In this document: one piece after another, positions 49,803 to 62,113 of the stretch
Numbering within the stretch: the stretch's first letter is position 1
Layout of the letters: each line of letters starts with the position of its first letter
DNA from: Actinoplanes derwentensis
Lineage (GTDB): Bacteria; Actinomycetota; Actinomycetes; Mycobacteriales; Micromonosporaceae
Direction of reading: 5' to 3'
DNA length: 64,000 nt
NCBI RefSeq assembly: GCF_900104725.1
Contig: NZ_LT629758.1
Span: forward strand, 6,503,001-6,567,000
The notes under the pieces: generated by a model
Databases searched by the model: none
Seen by the model: only the letters and a program-made list of their open reading frames with translations
What the model was told of the DNA's origin: nothing
Translations under genes and position numbers: made by a program

Positions 49803-50678
49803 TCAGACCTTCAGGTAGAAGCGCAGCGTGATCCAGGCGGTCACCGCGCTGACCAGCGAACCCACACCGGCGAGCAGCGGCAGCATCAGCCACACGTTGC
49901 CGTTGGGGATCGGCGTCAGGATCGTGGTCAGGGCCTGCAACTTGTTGTCCAGCATGACCAGCTTGCCGGCGAACAGGATGATGAAGCCCAGAACCGCACC
50001 GACAATGCCGGCGACCACCGCCTCCAGCACGAACGGTGCTTGGATGAACCAGTTCGAGGCGCCGACCAGCTTCATCACCGCGACTTCTCGCCGCTTGCTG
50101 TAGGCGGCCACCTGAATGGTGTTACCGACCAGCAGCAAGGCGGCGAACGCCATGAAGATGGCGACACCGAGCGCGCCCAACTGGATCGCGTTGAAGATCT
50201 CGAAGACCTTCTCAAGCAGCTCGCGCTGGTCGATGATCTGCCGGATCCCGGGCAGCTTCTCGATCACCTGGGCGAACTGGTCGTACTTCTCCGGGTCGTT
50301 GAGCTTCACCCGGTACGACTCCGGCAGGCTGTCCGCGTTGATCGCGTTCACGAAGTCCGGGGAGTCCGCCCAGAGCTTCTTGAACCGCTCGAGCGCGGCC
50401 TCCTTGCTCTCGTACTGCTTGTCGATCACCAGGTTGCTGCCCTCGATGGCCTGGTCGATCGCGGCCTTCTGGGCCTCGGTCACGTCGTCGGTCAGGAAGA
50501 CGGAGACCTGGATGTTGCCGTAGTAGTAGTCCTTCATCTGGTCGACCTGCATGTACAGCAGGACGGAGGCGCCCAGCATGAACAACGAGACCGACATGGT
50601 GATGACCATGGCGATCGTCATCGTGACGTTCCGCCACAGGCCCACCAGGACCTCGTTGAGTACGTACTTCACGCGCAT
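49803..50678 (-). CDS. ftsX: cell division ABC transporter permease FtsX
   Basis: 291 residues. A cytoplasmic head (MRVKYVLNEVLVGLWRNVTM), helix 1 (TIAMVITMSVSLFMLGASVL), an extracellular loop (about 45-165, VSVFLTDDVTEAQKAAIDQA) and three C-terminal helices (about 175-285) give the FtsX layout. The extracellular loop is the part that activates a wall hydrolase; the M23 gene downstream is the obvious partner. It is encoded 63 bp after ftsE. Confidence 0.96.
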   Translation of the reverse strand: MRVKYVLNEVLVGLWRNVTMTIAMVITMSVSLFMLGASVLLYMQVDQMKDYYYGNIQVSVFLTDDVTEAQKAAIDQAIEGSNLVIDKQYESKEAALERFKKLWADSPDFVNAINADSLPESYRVKLNDPEKYDQFAQVIEKLPGIRQIIDQRELLEKVFEIFNAIQLGALGVAIFMAFAALLLVGNTIQVAAYSKRREVAVMKLVGASNWFIQAPFVLEAVVAGIVGAVLGFIILFAGKLVMLDNKLQALTTILTPIPNGNVWLMLPLLAGVGSLVSAVTAWITLRFYLKV

Positions 50679-50741
50679 CGGGGGGATCCTTCCGGGACTC
50701 CGCGCAGTGCTTCAGCAAATGGTGCGTAGGCGGAGCCGGGT

Positions 50742-51422
50742 TTATCCGTAGACACCGCGCGCCTGGTCCCGGACGATACGCCCGCTCTCGATCTCGATGA
50801 CCCGGCGGCGCATCTGGTTGACGATGTTGGAGTCGTGCGTGACCATCACGACGGTCGTACCGGTCCGGTTGATCCGGTCCAGCAGCCGCATGATCTCGAC
50901 CGAGGTGTCCGGGTCGAGGTTACCGGTGGGCTCGTCCGCCAGCAGGATCAGCGGCCGGTTCACGAAGGCCCGAGCCACCGCGACACGCTGCTGTTCACCG
51001 CCGGAGAGTTCGTTGGGGTAACGGTGCTCCTTACCGCCGAGGCCGACCAGTTCGAGCACCTCGGGAACCACCCGGCGTGCGACGGCCTTGGTCTTGCCGA
51101 TCACCTCGAGCGCGAACGCGACGTTCTCGTACGCGGTGCGGTTCGGGAGCAGCCGGAAGTCCTGGAACACACAGCCGATCGAACGGCGGAAGTGTGGCAC
51201 CTTCCAGGCGCGCAGGGATGTGACGTCCTTGGCGTTCACCACCACCTTGCCGGTGGTCGCCTGGACCTCTTTCAACAGCAGCTTGACGATCGTCGACTTG
51301 CCGGAACCGGAGGGGCCGATGAAGAAGACGAACTCACCCTTCTCGATCCCGACGCTGACATTGTCCAACGACGGCCGAGACGCCTTCGGGTACGTCTTCG
51401 TCACGTTCTCGAGCTGAATCAC
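50742..51422 (-). CDS. ftsE: cell division ATP-binding protein FtsE
   Basis: 226 residues from GTG 51422, giving the family start [17 protein letters not shown]; the open frame extends 12 codons further but without a ribosome binding site. ABC motifs: Walker [10 protein letters not shown] (about 37), signature [16 protein letters not shown], Walker [21 protein letters not shown], His switch MVTHDSNI. It forms the FtsEX complex with FtsX. A TTGGCG-N16-TAGACT promoter lies 8 nt before the GTG, suggesting a leaderless mRNA. Confidence 0.96.
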   Translation of the reverse strand: MIQLENVTKTYPKASRPSLDNVSVGIEKGEFVFFIGPSGSGKSTIVKLLLKEVQATTGKVVVNAKDVTSLRAWKVPHFRRSIGCVFQDFRLLPNRTAYENVAFALEVIGKTKAVARRVVPEVLELVGLGGKEHRYPNELSGGEQQRVAVARAFVNRPLILLADEPTGNLDPDTSVEIMRLLDRINRTGTTVVMVTHDSNIVNQMRRRVIEIESGRIVRDQARGVYG

Positions 51423-51430
51423 GGGACTGG

Positions 51431-51458
51431 AGTCTACGCGGTGTAACGAATTCGCCAA
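51431..51458 (-). promoter_or_regulatory. putative ftsE promoter producing a leaderless transcript
   Basis: On the minus strand TTGGCG (51458-51453), 16 bp spacer, TAGACT (51436-51431), then 8 nt to the ftsE GTG. There is no Shine-Dalgarno sequence. The -10 to start distance fits transcription beginning at or within a base or two of the start codon. Confidence 0.6.
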
Positions 51459-51519
51459 CCCCGCCGGGGTCGGGAATATTCACGACCTGCAGTAACGGCA
51501 GATCGAGCAGCACCCAGCC

Positions 51520-51553
51520 TGACCGAGTGTTCAGGCCAGGTGACACTCGGTCA
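51520..51553 (-). terminator. hairpin after prfB
   Basis: Perfect 11 bp stem TGACCGAGTGT / ACACTCGGTCA with a 12 nt loop, starting 9 nt beyond the prfB stop. No T-tract. It separates prfB from the ftsE promoter. Confidence 0.7.
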
Positions 51554-51562
51554 CGACCGAGA

Positions 51563-52675
51563 TCAGGCCGACAGCTGATTCTGCTTACGCCAGCGGATGC
51601 CCGCCTCGATGAAACCGTCCACGTCGCCGTCGAAGACCGACGAAGGGTTACCGACCTCGAACTCGGTGCGCAGATCTTTCACCATCTGGTACGGGTGCAG
51701 GACGTACGAACGCATCTGGTCGCCCCACGAACCGGTGGTGTCCTGCCGGAGGCCGGCCATCTTCTCCTGCTCCTCCTGGCGCTTACGCTCCAGCAGCCGG
51801 GCCTGGAGCACCCGCAGGGCGGCCGCCTTGTTCTGCAGCTGCGACTTCTCGTTCTGGCACGACGCCACGATGCCGGTCGGGATGTGGGTCAGCCGGACCG
51901 CCGAGTCGGTGGTGTTGACGCTCTGCCCGCCCGGACCGGAGGACCGGTAGACGTCGACACGGATCTCGTTGTCCGGGATGTCGATGCTGTCGGTCTGCTC
52001 GACCACCGGCATCACCTCGACACTGGCGAAACTGGTCTGCCGGCGGCCCTGGTTGTCGAACGGGCTGATCCGCACCAGACGGTGGGTGCCGGACTCGACG
52101 CCCAAGGTGCCGTACGCGTACGGCACCTTGACCGTGAAGGTCGCCGACTTGAGACCGGCCTCCTCCGCGTACGAGGTGTCGTAGACCTCGGTCGGATAGC
52201 CGTGCCGCTCCGCCCAGCGCAGGTACATCCGCATCAGCATCTCGGCGAAGTCAGCGGCGTCCACGCCACCGGCACCGGCCCGGATCGCCACCAGCGCCTC
52301 GCGGGAGTCGTACTCCCCGGAAAGCAGCGTGCGGACTTCCATCTCCTCGATCGCCTTGGCGAGCGCGACGAGCTCGGCGCCGACCTCGGCGATCGAGGCG
52401 TCGTCACCTTCCGCCTCGGCCATCTCGAGCAGCAGCCCGGCGTCGTCGAGGCGGCCCCGCAGGCGTTCCAGCTTGGAGATCTCGCCGGAGATGTACGCAA
52501 GACGGCTGTTGACCTCCTGCGCACGGGCCTGGTCGTCCCAGAGGTCCGGCGCGGAGGCCTGCTCCTCGAGGTCCGCCTTGTCCCGGCGCAGCTTCTCGAC
52601 GTCCAGGACGTTCTCGATGTTGCGCAGGGTCGCGTCGAGGGACTTCAGTTGCTCGGGAAAGTCGGCAGCAGTCAC
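51563..52675 (-). CDS. prfB: peptide chain release factor 2
   Basis: 370 residues from GTG 52675 ([20 protein letters not shown]). It recognises UGA and UAA and triggers peptide release. The tripeptide anticodon SPF is in [17 protein letters not shown] and the GGQ motif in [20 protein letters not shown]. The frame is continuous, so there is no programmed +1 frameshift, as usual for actinobacteria. It lies upstream of ftsE-ftsX-M23-smpB in the conserved order. Confidence 0.97.
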   Translation of the reverse strand: MTAADFPEQLKSLDATLRNIENVLDVEKLRRDKADLEEQASAPDLWDDQARAQEVNSRLAYISGEISKLERLRGRLDDAGLLLEMAEAEGDDASIAEVGAELVALAKAIEEMEVRTLLSGEYDSREALVAIRAGAGGVDAADFAEMLMRMYLRWAERHGYPTEVYDTSYAEEAGLKSATFTVKVPYAYGTLGVESGTHRLVRISPFDNQGRRQTSFASVEVMPVVEQTDSIDIPDNEIRVDVYRSSGPGGQSVNTTDSAVRLTHIPTGIVASCQNEKSQLQNKAAALRVLQARLLERKRQEEQEKMAGLRQDTTGSWGDQMRSYVLHPYQMVKDLRTEFEVGNPSSVFDGDVDGFIEAGIRWRKQNQLSA

Positions 52676-52691
52676 GACACCCAAGACTACG

Positions 52692-52720
52692 CCGCCCGGC
52701 CAGATTCCTGGCCGGGGCGG
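52692..52720 (-). terminator. hairpin after the PadR gene
   Basis: Stem CCGCCCGGCCAG / CTGGCCGGGGCGG with a 4 nt loop and one bulge, 5 nt past the stop at 52726 and just before prfB. Confidence 0.65.
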
Positions 52721-52725
52721 TCCGT

Positions 52726-53241
52726 TCAACTCGTCGGAGCGGCTTTCAGCCAGGTGAGTGCGGCCTTGTGATAGGCGACCGCGAACTCCAGCGCTGCCGC
52801 ACCGAACGGGTCGCCGTTCTTCTTCGCCTCCTTGGCCTGGTCCTTGGCCATGGTCATGGCCTCCGAGTGGTACTGATTCGCGGTGGTATAGAGCCCCTGG
52901 AGCTGTTCTCCGGTGTGCTGCTGACCGAAGGCGACCCGCAGGGCCACCGGGTTGCGCAGCGCGTCGCGGCCCGGGGACTCGGCGAGCCAGCGACTGAAAG
53001 CGCGCTTGCCGGACGCGGTGATGGCGTAGGGCTGACTGGACCGGGGGCCCGGCTTACCGAGACGGACATACCCCATTTCAGCGAGTACGGGTAGTTCGCG
53101 GTAGACCTGGCTCCGCGTCATCGACCAGTAGGGCCCGAGGCGGCGTTCGGCAGCCGCCATCAGCTGACCACCGGTCATCGCCCCCTCATGGAGGAGGCCG
53201 AGAAGGGCAGCCGCCGTCGGATTGATTTGGAAGTCGGGCAT
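52726..53241 (-). CDS. PadR-family transcriptional regulator
   Basis: 171 residues from ATG 53241 ([20 protein letters not shown]), AGAAGG just upstream. The PadR winged helix is at about 10-85: [60 protein letters not shown]. The C-terminal helical dimerisation part (PadR_C/Vir-like) has [20 protein letters not shown] and [14 protein letters not shown]. It is divergent from the membrane protein gene at 53610, a likely target; three inverted repeats lie in between. Confidence 0.92.
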   Translation of the reverse strand: MPDFQINPTAAALLGLLHEGAMTGGQLMAAAERRLGPYWSMTRSQVYRELPVLAEMGYVRLGKPGPRSSQPYAITASGKRAFSRWLAESPGRDALRNPVALRVAFGQQHTGEQLQGLYTTANQYHSEAMTMAKDQAKEAKKNGDPFGAAALEFAVAYHKAALTWLKAAPTS

Positions 53242-53609
53242 GCCTTCTAAGCTGCCACTTTGTCGCGCCGCCGTCCAGGATTTAGCCCGATCCGTCCATT
53301 TTGCGCCTCCACAAACGACTGTCCCGCACAGACAGTCCGACAACGAGCGAGAGGATCGGGCGTTTCCTGCCCGGAAAACCATGCTGAGCAGGTAATATGG
53401 CGCAGATAAACGGTCAGACGAACCGTTGCGGGCAGGAAGTCTGGTAAAAGCGGCGAATCGACCTGCGAAACGAGACAATCACCCTATCCGCAAATGGCGC
53501 CATGTCCGGGCAGCGTCATAAAGATCAACTTGAGGCTTTTGTCCATCGTCGCGACTCAGCGGACGGCCACGCGCGGGTGGGCGCAGGTTCGCCAGATACC
53601 CTGACCTCC
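53242..53609. promoter_or_regulatory. divergent promoter region with three inverted repeats
   Basis: GACTGTC-N7-GACAGTC (53317-53337), TTTCC-N5-GGAAA (near 53364-53378) and AACGGT-N7-ACCGTT (53409-53427). No gene is present. The region is AT-richer than its neighbours and serves both the PadR gene and the membrane protein gene. Confidence 0.55.
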
Positions 53610-54827
53610 ATGACAGACCGCCAGACCGCACCGGAGACCGTCGAGGAATCCCGGCTCACCGTGGTGCTGCTCGCGGTGGCCGCCCTGGGCTGGGCCGCCG
53701 CGATGCTCTGGTCGGCTCGCGCCACCATCACCGGCCGGGCGGACGCCGCCATGGAGGTCACCTCCACCGCCTACGCGCTGCCCGGTGCGGTCTCCGCCGA
53801 CCTGGCCGCCGGCGCGGCGGTCGCCCTGCTCGCCCTCACCCTGATCGGCACCCGCCGGCCGCTCGGCGCCACCGCCCGATTCGCCGTGGCGACCGGCAGC
53901 GGACTGCTGGTCGGCCTGCTCAGCGCCGTCGTGATGATCACGATCAACACCGCCGGGACGATGTACGCGGTGGTCGGCGGCACTGTGGCGGCCGCCGCGA
54001 CCATCGGTGGCGCGCTGGCCGGGATCCGGCTACCACCGGTCATCGCGGGCGCCACCGCCGCGTCGGTCGGCGTCTTCCTCATCGGGTTCGTGCTCAACCT
54101 GTTCCAGGAGCCGGTGCTCGAGCTGTTCGGCGCCGGTGACACCGAGTCCTCGGTCAACGCGTCACAGTGGTTCTCCTACAGCCAGGCGGCCCTGAGCGGC
54201 CTGGCGGCCGGGCTCATCTCGTTCGCGCTGCTACGCCGCGCCCACCGCCGCACCGGCGGCGCCGACCTGCGCTGGCCGCTGTACGCGCTGGCCGGCGCCG
54301 GCCCCGGCATCCTGCTGGTGATCGCCGAGCTGCTGTCCCGCACCGCCGGAGCCCAGGTGCTGGAGCTGGCCGGCAAGGTGAGCGAGCTGGAGCAGGCGGT
54401 CCAGCAGATGCTGAGCACCGCCCGGCTGAACAACGGCCTGATCGTCCTCTTCGCCGGCACGCTGACGGCGATCTTCGCGATCGGGCGCACACTCTCCCCC
54501 GCCACCGACTCCTCCGAGGACCACTCCCCGGAGGACGGCTCTCCGCGGACCGGCTCTCCGGCCGCGGCCCCGGCAGATGCCGCTCTTGCGGATGCGGCCC
54601 TCACGGATGCCGCTCTTGCGGATGCCGCCCGGGCCGCCACCACCCCGGCGAAGACATCGCTCTCCGCGTCTTCCCCGTCGAGCGCGTCTTCGGCGGCGTC
54701 CTCCTCGGCGAGTGACTCCCCCGCGCCCTCCTCATCGTCGGACGGCGAAACCGCCCCGGACGACGGGAAGGCGAAGGCTCAGAGCAGTTCGTCCAGCTCG
54801 GAAACGGCGTACCACTCCAACTCGTGA
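53610..54827 (+). CDS. polytopic membrane protein with disordered Ser/Ala-rich tail
   Basis: 405 residues from ATG 53610 ([20 protein letters not shown]). Eight or so hydrophobic helices between about 15 and 300: [65 protein letters not shown] and others. The last 105 residues are disordered, with [18 protein letters not shown] pentad-like repeats and Ser runs. I recognise no family. It is divergent from a PadR regulator, which often controls such genes. Its 3' end overlaps the convergent DUF6912 gene by 49 bp. Confidence 0.75.
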   Translation: MTDRQTAPETVEESRLTVVLLAVAALGWAAAMLWSARATITGRADAAMEVTSTAYALPGAVSADLAAGAAVALLALTLIGTRRPLGATARFAVATGSGLLVGLLSAVVMITINTAGTMYAVVGGTVAAAATIGGALAGIRLPPVIAGATAASVGVFLIGFVLNLFQEPVLELFGAGDTESSVNASQWFSYSQAALSGLAAGLISFALLRRAHRRTGGADLRWPLYALAGAGPGILLVIAELLSRTAGAQVLELAGKVSELEQAVQQMLSTARLNNGLIVLFAGTLTAIFAIGRTLSPATDSSEDHSPEDGSPRTGSPAAAPADAALADAALTDAALADAARAATTPAKTSLSASSPSSASSAASSSASDSPAPSSSSDGETAPDDGKAKAQSSSSSSETAYHSNS

Positions 54828-55288
54828 TCCTCGGCACCGTCGACGGTGAACTGGGCGTCCGCGTCACCGGCCAGGGCCGCCTCCACCACGTCCACGGCGG
54901 CCGTGATCGTTTCGGACGCGTCCGTCCCGTCGACGTGGATGCTGGCCAGATCGGCGAGCCGCACCGGCTGCGGTAACCGGACGGTGCTCGTCCCCAGCTC
55001 GGTGTCCTCCCGGATCAGGCTGGCGGCCGGCACGTCGGCCGAGACCACCACCCGGCGACGGGGCGCGGACGTGTCCTGGCGCAGCAGTCGCAGGGCGTCC
55101 TGGGCGGCGCGGGTGAAGGCGACATACTCCAGCTCCTCCTCGTCGCCCTCCGCGTACCACTCCCGGAGCATCGGCGTCACCGCGTGCGCGACGGTGGTCT
55201 GATCGCCGATCTGCCCTCCGGCCCGCAGAATCGCGAGCAACGGCAGCGTGGCCGGGACGTACACCCGAACCAGGTCGGTGATCGGCAC
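54779..55288 (-). CDS. DUF6912 family protein
   Basis: 169 residues from GTG 55288, preceded by GGAGGA at 7 nt. Family motifs: [79 protein letters not shown], and the acidic C-terminal part [14 protein letters not shown]. This is a conserved actinobacterial protein without known function. Its end overlaps the convergent membrane protein gene by 49 bp. Confidence 0.85.
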   Translation of the reverse strand: MPITDLVRVYVPATLPLLAILRAGGQIGDQTTVAHAVTPMLREWYAEGDEEELEYVAFTRAAQDALRLLRQDTSAPRRRVVVSADVPAASLIREDTELGTSTVRLPQPVRLADLASIHVDGTDASETITAAVDVVEAALAGDADAQFTVDGAEDHELEWYAVSELDELL

Positions 55289-55716
55289 GGTCTTCTCCTC
55301 CAGCGTTACGGTCGCCCTCGCGGCCGGGCGTGCACAGTACAACGCCATCTCGGCCACGCGGCGGTCCATTCCACCAGGAGTCTCCGGATCGTGGTGGCGC
55401 GGGTCCACCCAGGTCCGCCCGAGGTCCGCCTTGGATCCATCCCGGATCCGGTCCCGGATCCGGTCCCAGATCCGGTCCCAGATCCGCCTCGGTCCCGGCT
55501 CCAGGTCCGCTCGGGTCGGCCTTCGAGCCGGGCTCAGGTCGGCCTTCAGACCCGGCTCAGCTCAGGCCGGCCTTCGGGCCCGGGCCCAGGCCGGGCCCAG
55601 GCCGGGCCCGGGTGGGGCTCGGGCCGGGCCTCGCCTTGCTACCGGCCGATCTGCCGGGCCGGAGCAGGTGGCTGACGGCAAACGGTGGCAAACTCAGGTC
55701 ATCGAAAGGAGGATCC
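55289..55716. repeat. GC-rich intergenic stretch with 12-bp tandem repeats
   Basis: Four 12 bp units of ggatccggtccc/agatccggtccc at 55444-55491, then irregular ggccttcgagccgggctcagg and gggcccaggcc repeats to 55660. Frames through it read Pro-Asp-Pro-Val or Ala-Gly-Pro repeats with no coding support. The end carries the AAAGGAGG box of the next gene. Confidence 0.7.
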
Positions 55717-55947
55717 GTGCCGGAGCCCCGTTTCCTGCTGCTCTCCGACGTGGCCGCCGAACTCAACGTCTCGGACTCGCAGGTCTACCACATGGTCCGC
55801 AGTGGCGAGTTGCCCGCGATCAAGATCGGTGGCCGCGGCCAGTGGCGTGTCGAGCGCGCCACGCTGGAGAGATACATCGAGGAGAAGTACGCCGAGACCG
55901 CCGTCTGGGTCCGCGACAACCCACTGACCGAACGTGAGCCGGAATGA
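55717..55947 (+). CDS. BldC-like/excisionase-family helix-turn-helix protein
   Basis: 76 residues from GTG 55717, with a near-perfect AAAGGAGG. A single winged HTH: RFLLLSDVAAELNVSDSQVY, HMVRSGELPAIKIGGRGQWR, VERATLERYIEEKYAETAVW. The size and sequence resemble the small MerR-like DNA-binding proteins (BldC type) that sit near secA in many actinomycetes. It is likely a regulator; targets are unknown. Confidence 0.88.
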   Translation: MPEPRFLLLSDVAAELNVSDSQVYHMVRSGELPAIKIGGRGQWRVERATLERYIEEKYAETAVWVRDNPLTEREPE

Positions 55948-56065
55948 CCGTCCGGCGGCTTTTGCGCCTCTTCCCGGATCGGTGAGCGGTCGTTGACCGA
56001 CTGGCCGCCGACCGGCCAGAATTCACGCCATCGAAAGCAAACGGAGGCAAACACAAGGATTGGCG

Positions 56066-56647
56066 GTGGTGATGCGATCGGCGGCCGAGATTGCACCCAT
56101 CGGGTCCCGGCCGACGATTCGTCTGCGCCCGGTTCCCCGATACGAACCTCCCTTCGACGACGAGTCGACGGCCCAGGAGTGGGCGGAGTCAGCGGTCCTC
56201 GACTGGTCACCATCCAGGCAGCCGCCTCAGGGCCCACCCCCGACGGTCCTGCCCCGGGCTGAGGCCCCAGCCGTCCCCGGGGTGTCCGGCGACGCCAGGC
56301 TCGCCGTCCGCCGGTTCGTGCGCCTCTGCGTCGAGGTCCTCAACGGATTCCGTCCCGCCGCCCACCTGCGCCGCCTGGCCTTGCCCTCGGAGGCGGCCGA
56401 GGTCGTCGCACAGGGCCTGGCCGGCGCCCGCCGAGTGGCTGAGCTACGCAAGGCGGCCCGCCCGGGCACCCACCGCCCACTTCGTCCGGCCCCGGTCGCG
56501 GTGATCAAGGTGATGCTGTGCGAGCCCCGCCCCGGCGCGATCGAGGCGGCCGTCGCCTTGGTGACCGGCGACCGCACCTGGGCCATGGCCTTCCGCCTGG
56601 AACTCCACCAGCAGACCTGGACCACCACCACCCTCCTGATCATCTGA
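56066..56647 (+). CDS. Rv3235-family protein
   Basis: 193 residues from GTG 56066, with AAGGA 6 nt upstream (in-frame TTG 56060, GTG 56069 and ATG 56072 are alternatives). A Pro-rich N-terminal half (about 1-75) is followed by the conserved domain: ARLAVRRFVRLCVEVLNGFR, PAAHLRRLALPSEAAEVVAQ, MLCEPRPGAIEAAVALVTGD, AMAFRLELHQQTWTTTTLLI. This fits the Rv3235 family, encoded next to secA across Actinobacteria. Function is unknown. Confidence 0.88.
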   Translation: MVMRSAAEIAPIGSRPTIRLRPVPRYEPPFDDESTAQEWAESAVLDWSPSRQPPQGPPPTVLPRAEAPAVPGVSGDARLAVRRFVRLCVEVLNGFRPAAHLRRLALPSEAAEVVAQGLAGARRVAELRKAARPGTHRPLRPAPVAVIKVMLCEPRPGAIEAAVALVTGDRTWAMAFRLELHQQTWTTTTLLII

Positions 56648-57066
56648 CCCGCGAGAGGGACTGGCGTGGTGGGTGCGAGGGCGTTCCGCCCCGCACCCAC
56701 CACGCTCACCGGGGCAAGCGACAACGGCAGCGGTCGGGCACCCACAGGCAGCCGCCGAGCAAGCGGCGACAAGCAGCAGGCGATCAGCGAACGGCAAAGA
56801 AGCTGCGGGCAGGCGGGCAGAAGCCGGACGAGCAGGGACGGCGAGCAGGCTGCGGGCAGCAGGCGGCAGCGGACGGCAGGCGGTCGAGCGGCGGCGGTCG
56901 AGCGGCGGGCCGCGCACCGGCGGCGGGCGCGGAGTGGCCAGGCAAGCGCGGAGTGGCCCAGGCAGGCGCGGGCAGGCGCGGTTGGCCGAGGCAAACGCGG
57001 GATGGCCGAGGCAAGCGCAGGGTGGGCGGGCAGGCGCGGGGTGACCGGGTTTGTGGGTGGGAAGGC
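56648..57066. other. repeat-rich noncoding stretch before the secA terminator
   Basis: From about 56760 the sequence is dominated by irregular gcaggc/gcgcgg/gcggcagg repeats. Gln/Arg/Ala-rich frames on both strands have no ribosome binding sites and no recognisable protein. Confidence 0.6.
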
Positions 57067-57112
57067 GAACGGCCCGCCGGGGGTGGCTTGCGCCGGTCCC
57101 TGCGGGCCGTTC
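57067..57112 (-). terminator. terminator hairpin of secA
   Basis: 11 bp perfect stem GAACGGCCCGC / GCGGGCCGTTC with a 24 nt GC-rich loop, 20 nt past the secA stop. No T-tract. Confidence 0.7.
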
Positions 57113-57132
57113 AGGAAGTGCTGGAGGGTGGA

Positions 57133-60069
<2,937 letters not shown>

Positions 60070-60255
60070 GGGTCAACGCTCCCCTAGACAGTCTGCCGAA
60101 CCATCGTAGGCACCTTCGCCCGGGACCTGTGACCCTGGCCTCCGGGGAAGCACGCAAAGAGGGCGAAAGACTCCCGGAAGTTCGCTGACAGCGCAGCCTT
60201 CGGCTTCTTCGAAAGATGTTTGATGGCCGGGCGCGTCCCGGAGAGGATGGGCCAT

Positions 60256-61227
60256 GTGGATCAGAACACTGAAGTAAGCCCCGAAGACGCGGGTACCGGC
60301 AGCCAAATCCGCCTGAGGAACGACGGGAAGGGCGACACGATCATCGAGGGGCCCACCGGCGACATCCTCGGGCGCATCGGCCTCGAACACGGGATCCTGA
60401 CCTTCGAGGTCGTCCCGGAAGCCCGGCGGAAGGGGGTGGCGACCGCCGCGGTGCGCGAGTTCAGCCGCGCGACACTGACCCGGCGCGACCGGCTGGAGAT
60501 GCGGATCGAGTGGGACGACACGGCGGCCCAGCGGGTCGCCCTGGCCGCCGGTTACACCCGCGAGGCGGTCCGCCGTGGCAACCCCGAGCTGCTGGTCTAC
60601 TCCCGGCTCAGCGGCGACCCGGAGGAGCCGGCACCGCGCCTGCTGCCGGATCTGCCCGGCGGGGAACTGTCCGACGGCGTGATCGGGCTACGGCCGCTGA
60701 GAATCACGGACGCCGCTTTCTACACCGAGCTGCACAGCGACCCGGATGTGATCGCCACCAGCGTGCCGGCCGAGCCGAAGAGCCCGGACGAGATCCGCCG
60801 GCGCTGTTCCCGGGCCGAGGCGCAGTGGCTGGCGGGCAACCGGGCGGATCTCGTCATCGTCGACCTGGCCAGTGGTGAGCCGGCCGGTGAGATCTGCCTG
60901 TACTACCAGGAGCCGCAGTTGTCCCAGGCCATGATCGGGTACAGCACGCTCCCCGCGTACCGGGGCAAGGGTTTCACCACCCGGGCCGCGCAACTGCTGG
61001 CACTCTGGGTCTTCGCCGAGACCGACATCGTCCGTCTCGTGGCCGGCGTGCTGCCGACGAACATCGGCTCGCAGCGGGTGCTGGAGAAGGCCGGTTTCAC
61101 CCGGGAGGCGTACCAGCGGCTGCGGCTGCCCGGGCCGGACGGCACCCGGCTGGACGACCTGTTCTATGTGCTCTTCGCCGGAGACCTGCTGATGCAGGCC
61201 TCCGGCGAGAACGGATCACATGCCTAG
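60256..61227 (+). CDS. tandem GNAT-family N-acetyltransferase
   Basis: 323 residues from GTG 60256 (VDQNTEVSPEDAGTGSQIRL); ATG 60247 sits directly on the GGAGAGG box and is less likely. There are two GNAT domains: residues about 15-125 (FEVVPEARRKGVATAAVREF, the acetyl-CoA loop) and about 140-315 (GLRPLRITDAAFYTELHSDP, IGYSTLPAYRGKGFTTRAAQ, LPTNIGSQRVLEKAGFTREA, RimJ-like). It probably acetylates a small molecule or protein N-terminus. The stop overlaps the convergent hpf gene by 12 nt. Confidence 0.88.
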   Translation: MDQNTEVSPEDAGTGSQIRLRNDGKGDTIIEGPTGDILGRIGLEHGILTFEVVPEARRKGVATAAVREFSRATLTRRDRLEMRIEWDDTAAQRVALAAGYTREAVRRGNPELLVYSRLSGDPEEPAPRLLPDLPGGELSDGVIGLRPLRITDAAFYTELHSDPDVIATSVPAEPKSPDEIRRRCSRAEAQWLAGNRADLVIVDLASGEPAGEICLYYQEPQLSQAMIGYSTLPAYRGKGFTTRAAQLLALWVFAETDIVRLVAGVLPTNIGSQRVLEKAGFTREAYQRLRLPGPDGTRLDDLFYVLFAGDLLMQASGENGSHA

Positions 61228-61833
61228 GCTGAGGATGCCGTAGTCGTAACCACGGCGGCGGTAGACGACGCTGGGCCGCCCGCTCTCCTTGTCGTGGAAC
61301 AGGTAGAAGTCGTGGCCGACGAGCTCCATCTGGAAGAGGGCGTCATCGACGGTCATCGGCTCGGCCGAGTGCTCTTTCTCCCGGACGATGCGCCACGGCT
61401 GGCCATCGTCGTGTTCGATCGGATCGGCGTCGAGGTCCGGTTTGGTCAGGGTCGCGGTGCGCCCGGACGTCAGGTCGGTGGGGAGGTTCGCGGTCGCGGC
61501 GGCCACCGACACCGGCGCGTGCCGCCCACGATGCACGCGGCGCCGGTCGGCGGAACGGCGCAACCGGGCGTCGAGTTTGTTTATCGCGCAGTCCAGAGCT
61601 GCGTAGAAATCCTGTGCCTGGGCCTCAGCCCGGACGACCGGCCCCTTGGTCATGACCGTGATCTCGACACGCTGACAGGTGTCGGACTGCCGCGGATTGC
61701 GTTCGTGGAAGAGTTCCACGTCGGCCCTGATCAGCTTCTGGTCGTAACGCTCGACCTTGCTCAGCTTCTCGGCGACATGCTCTCGATAGTGGTCGGGAAC
61801 CTCTACGTTGCGGCCCTTGACGACAATGTCCAC
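61216..61833 (-). CDS. hpf: long-form ribosome hibernation promoting factor
   Basis: 205 residues from GTG 61833 (GGGGGAGG at 6 nt); the frame continues upstream but without family similarity. The N-terminal S30AE domain (about 1-100): VDIVVKGRNVEVPDHYREHV, AEKLSKVERYDQKLIRADVE, ALDCAINKLDARLRRSADRR. The C-terminal dimerisation domain (about 145-205): PMTVDDALFQMELVGHDFYL, FHDKESGRPSVVYRRRGYDY. It inactivates ribosomes as 100S dimers in stationary phase. Stands between secA and comF as usual. Confidence 0.96.
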   Translation of the reverse strand: MDIVVKGRNVEVPDHYREHVAEKLSKVERYDQKLIRADVELFHERNPRQSDTCQRVEITVMTKGPVVRAEAQAQDFYAALDCAINKLDARLRRSADRRRVHRGRHAPVSVAAATANLPTDLTSGRTATLTKPDLDADPIEHDDGQPWRIVREKEHSAEPMTVDDALFQMELVGHDFYLFHDKESGRPSVVYRRRGYDYGILSLGM

Positions 61834-62113
61834 TCGTGACCTCCCCCAACGTTTGTGCTTGCGGGCGCCGAAGCCCGGCGCAGCCGCCAACTGGGTGAAA
61901 ACCGCCGCGTCGCGATCAGTCAACAGACGCGGTTCTGGAGAGTGAGACGACTCCTTTCCGGTGCGGCGGAAAGCGCTCCCGGTGGCGGGTAAGTCCGAAC
62001 GCCTTACCCTCGTCACCTAGACGCTAACCTGCCTCTGCCTGCCCGTCACCCCTCGTTAGGGATCCCGGAAGGCTTACCTTCGCCTCTATCGGCGGAACCG
62101 GTCAAGGGTTGCG

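Noticed and set aside
51563-52675. Programmed frameshift in prfB
   Set aside because: The reading frame is continuous from GTG 52675 and no in-frame UGA is present.
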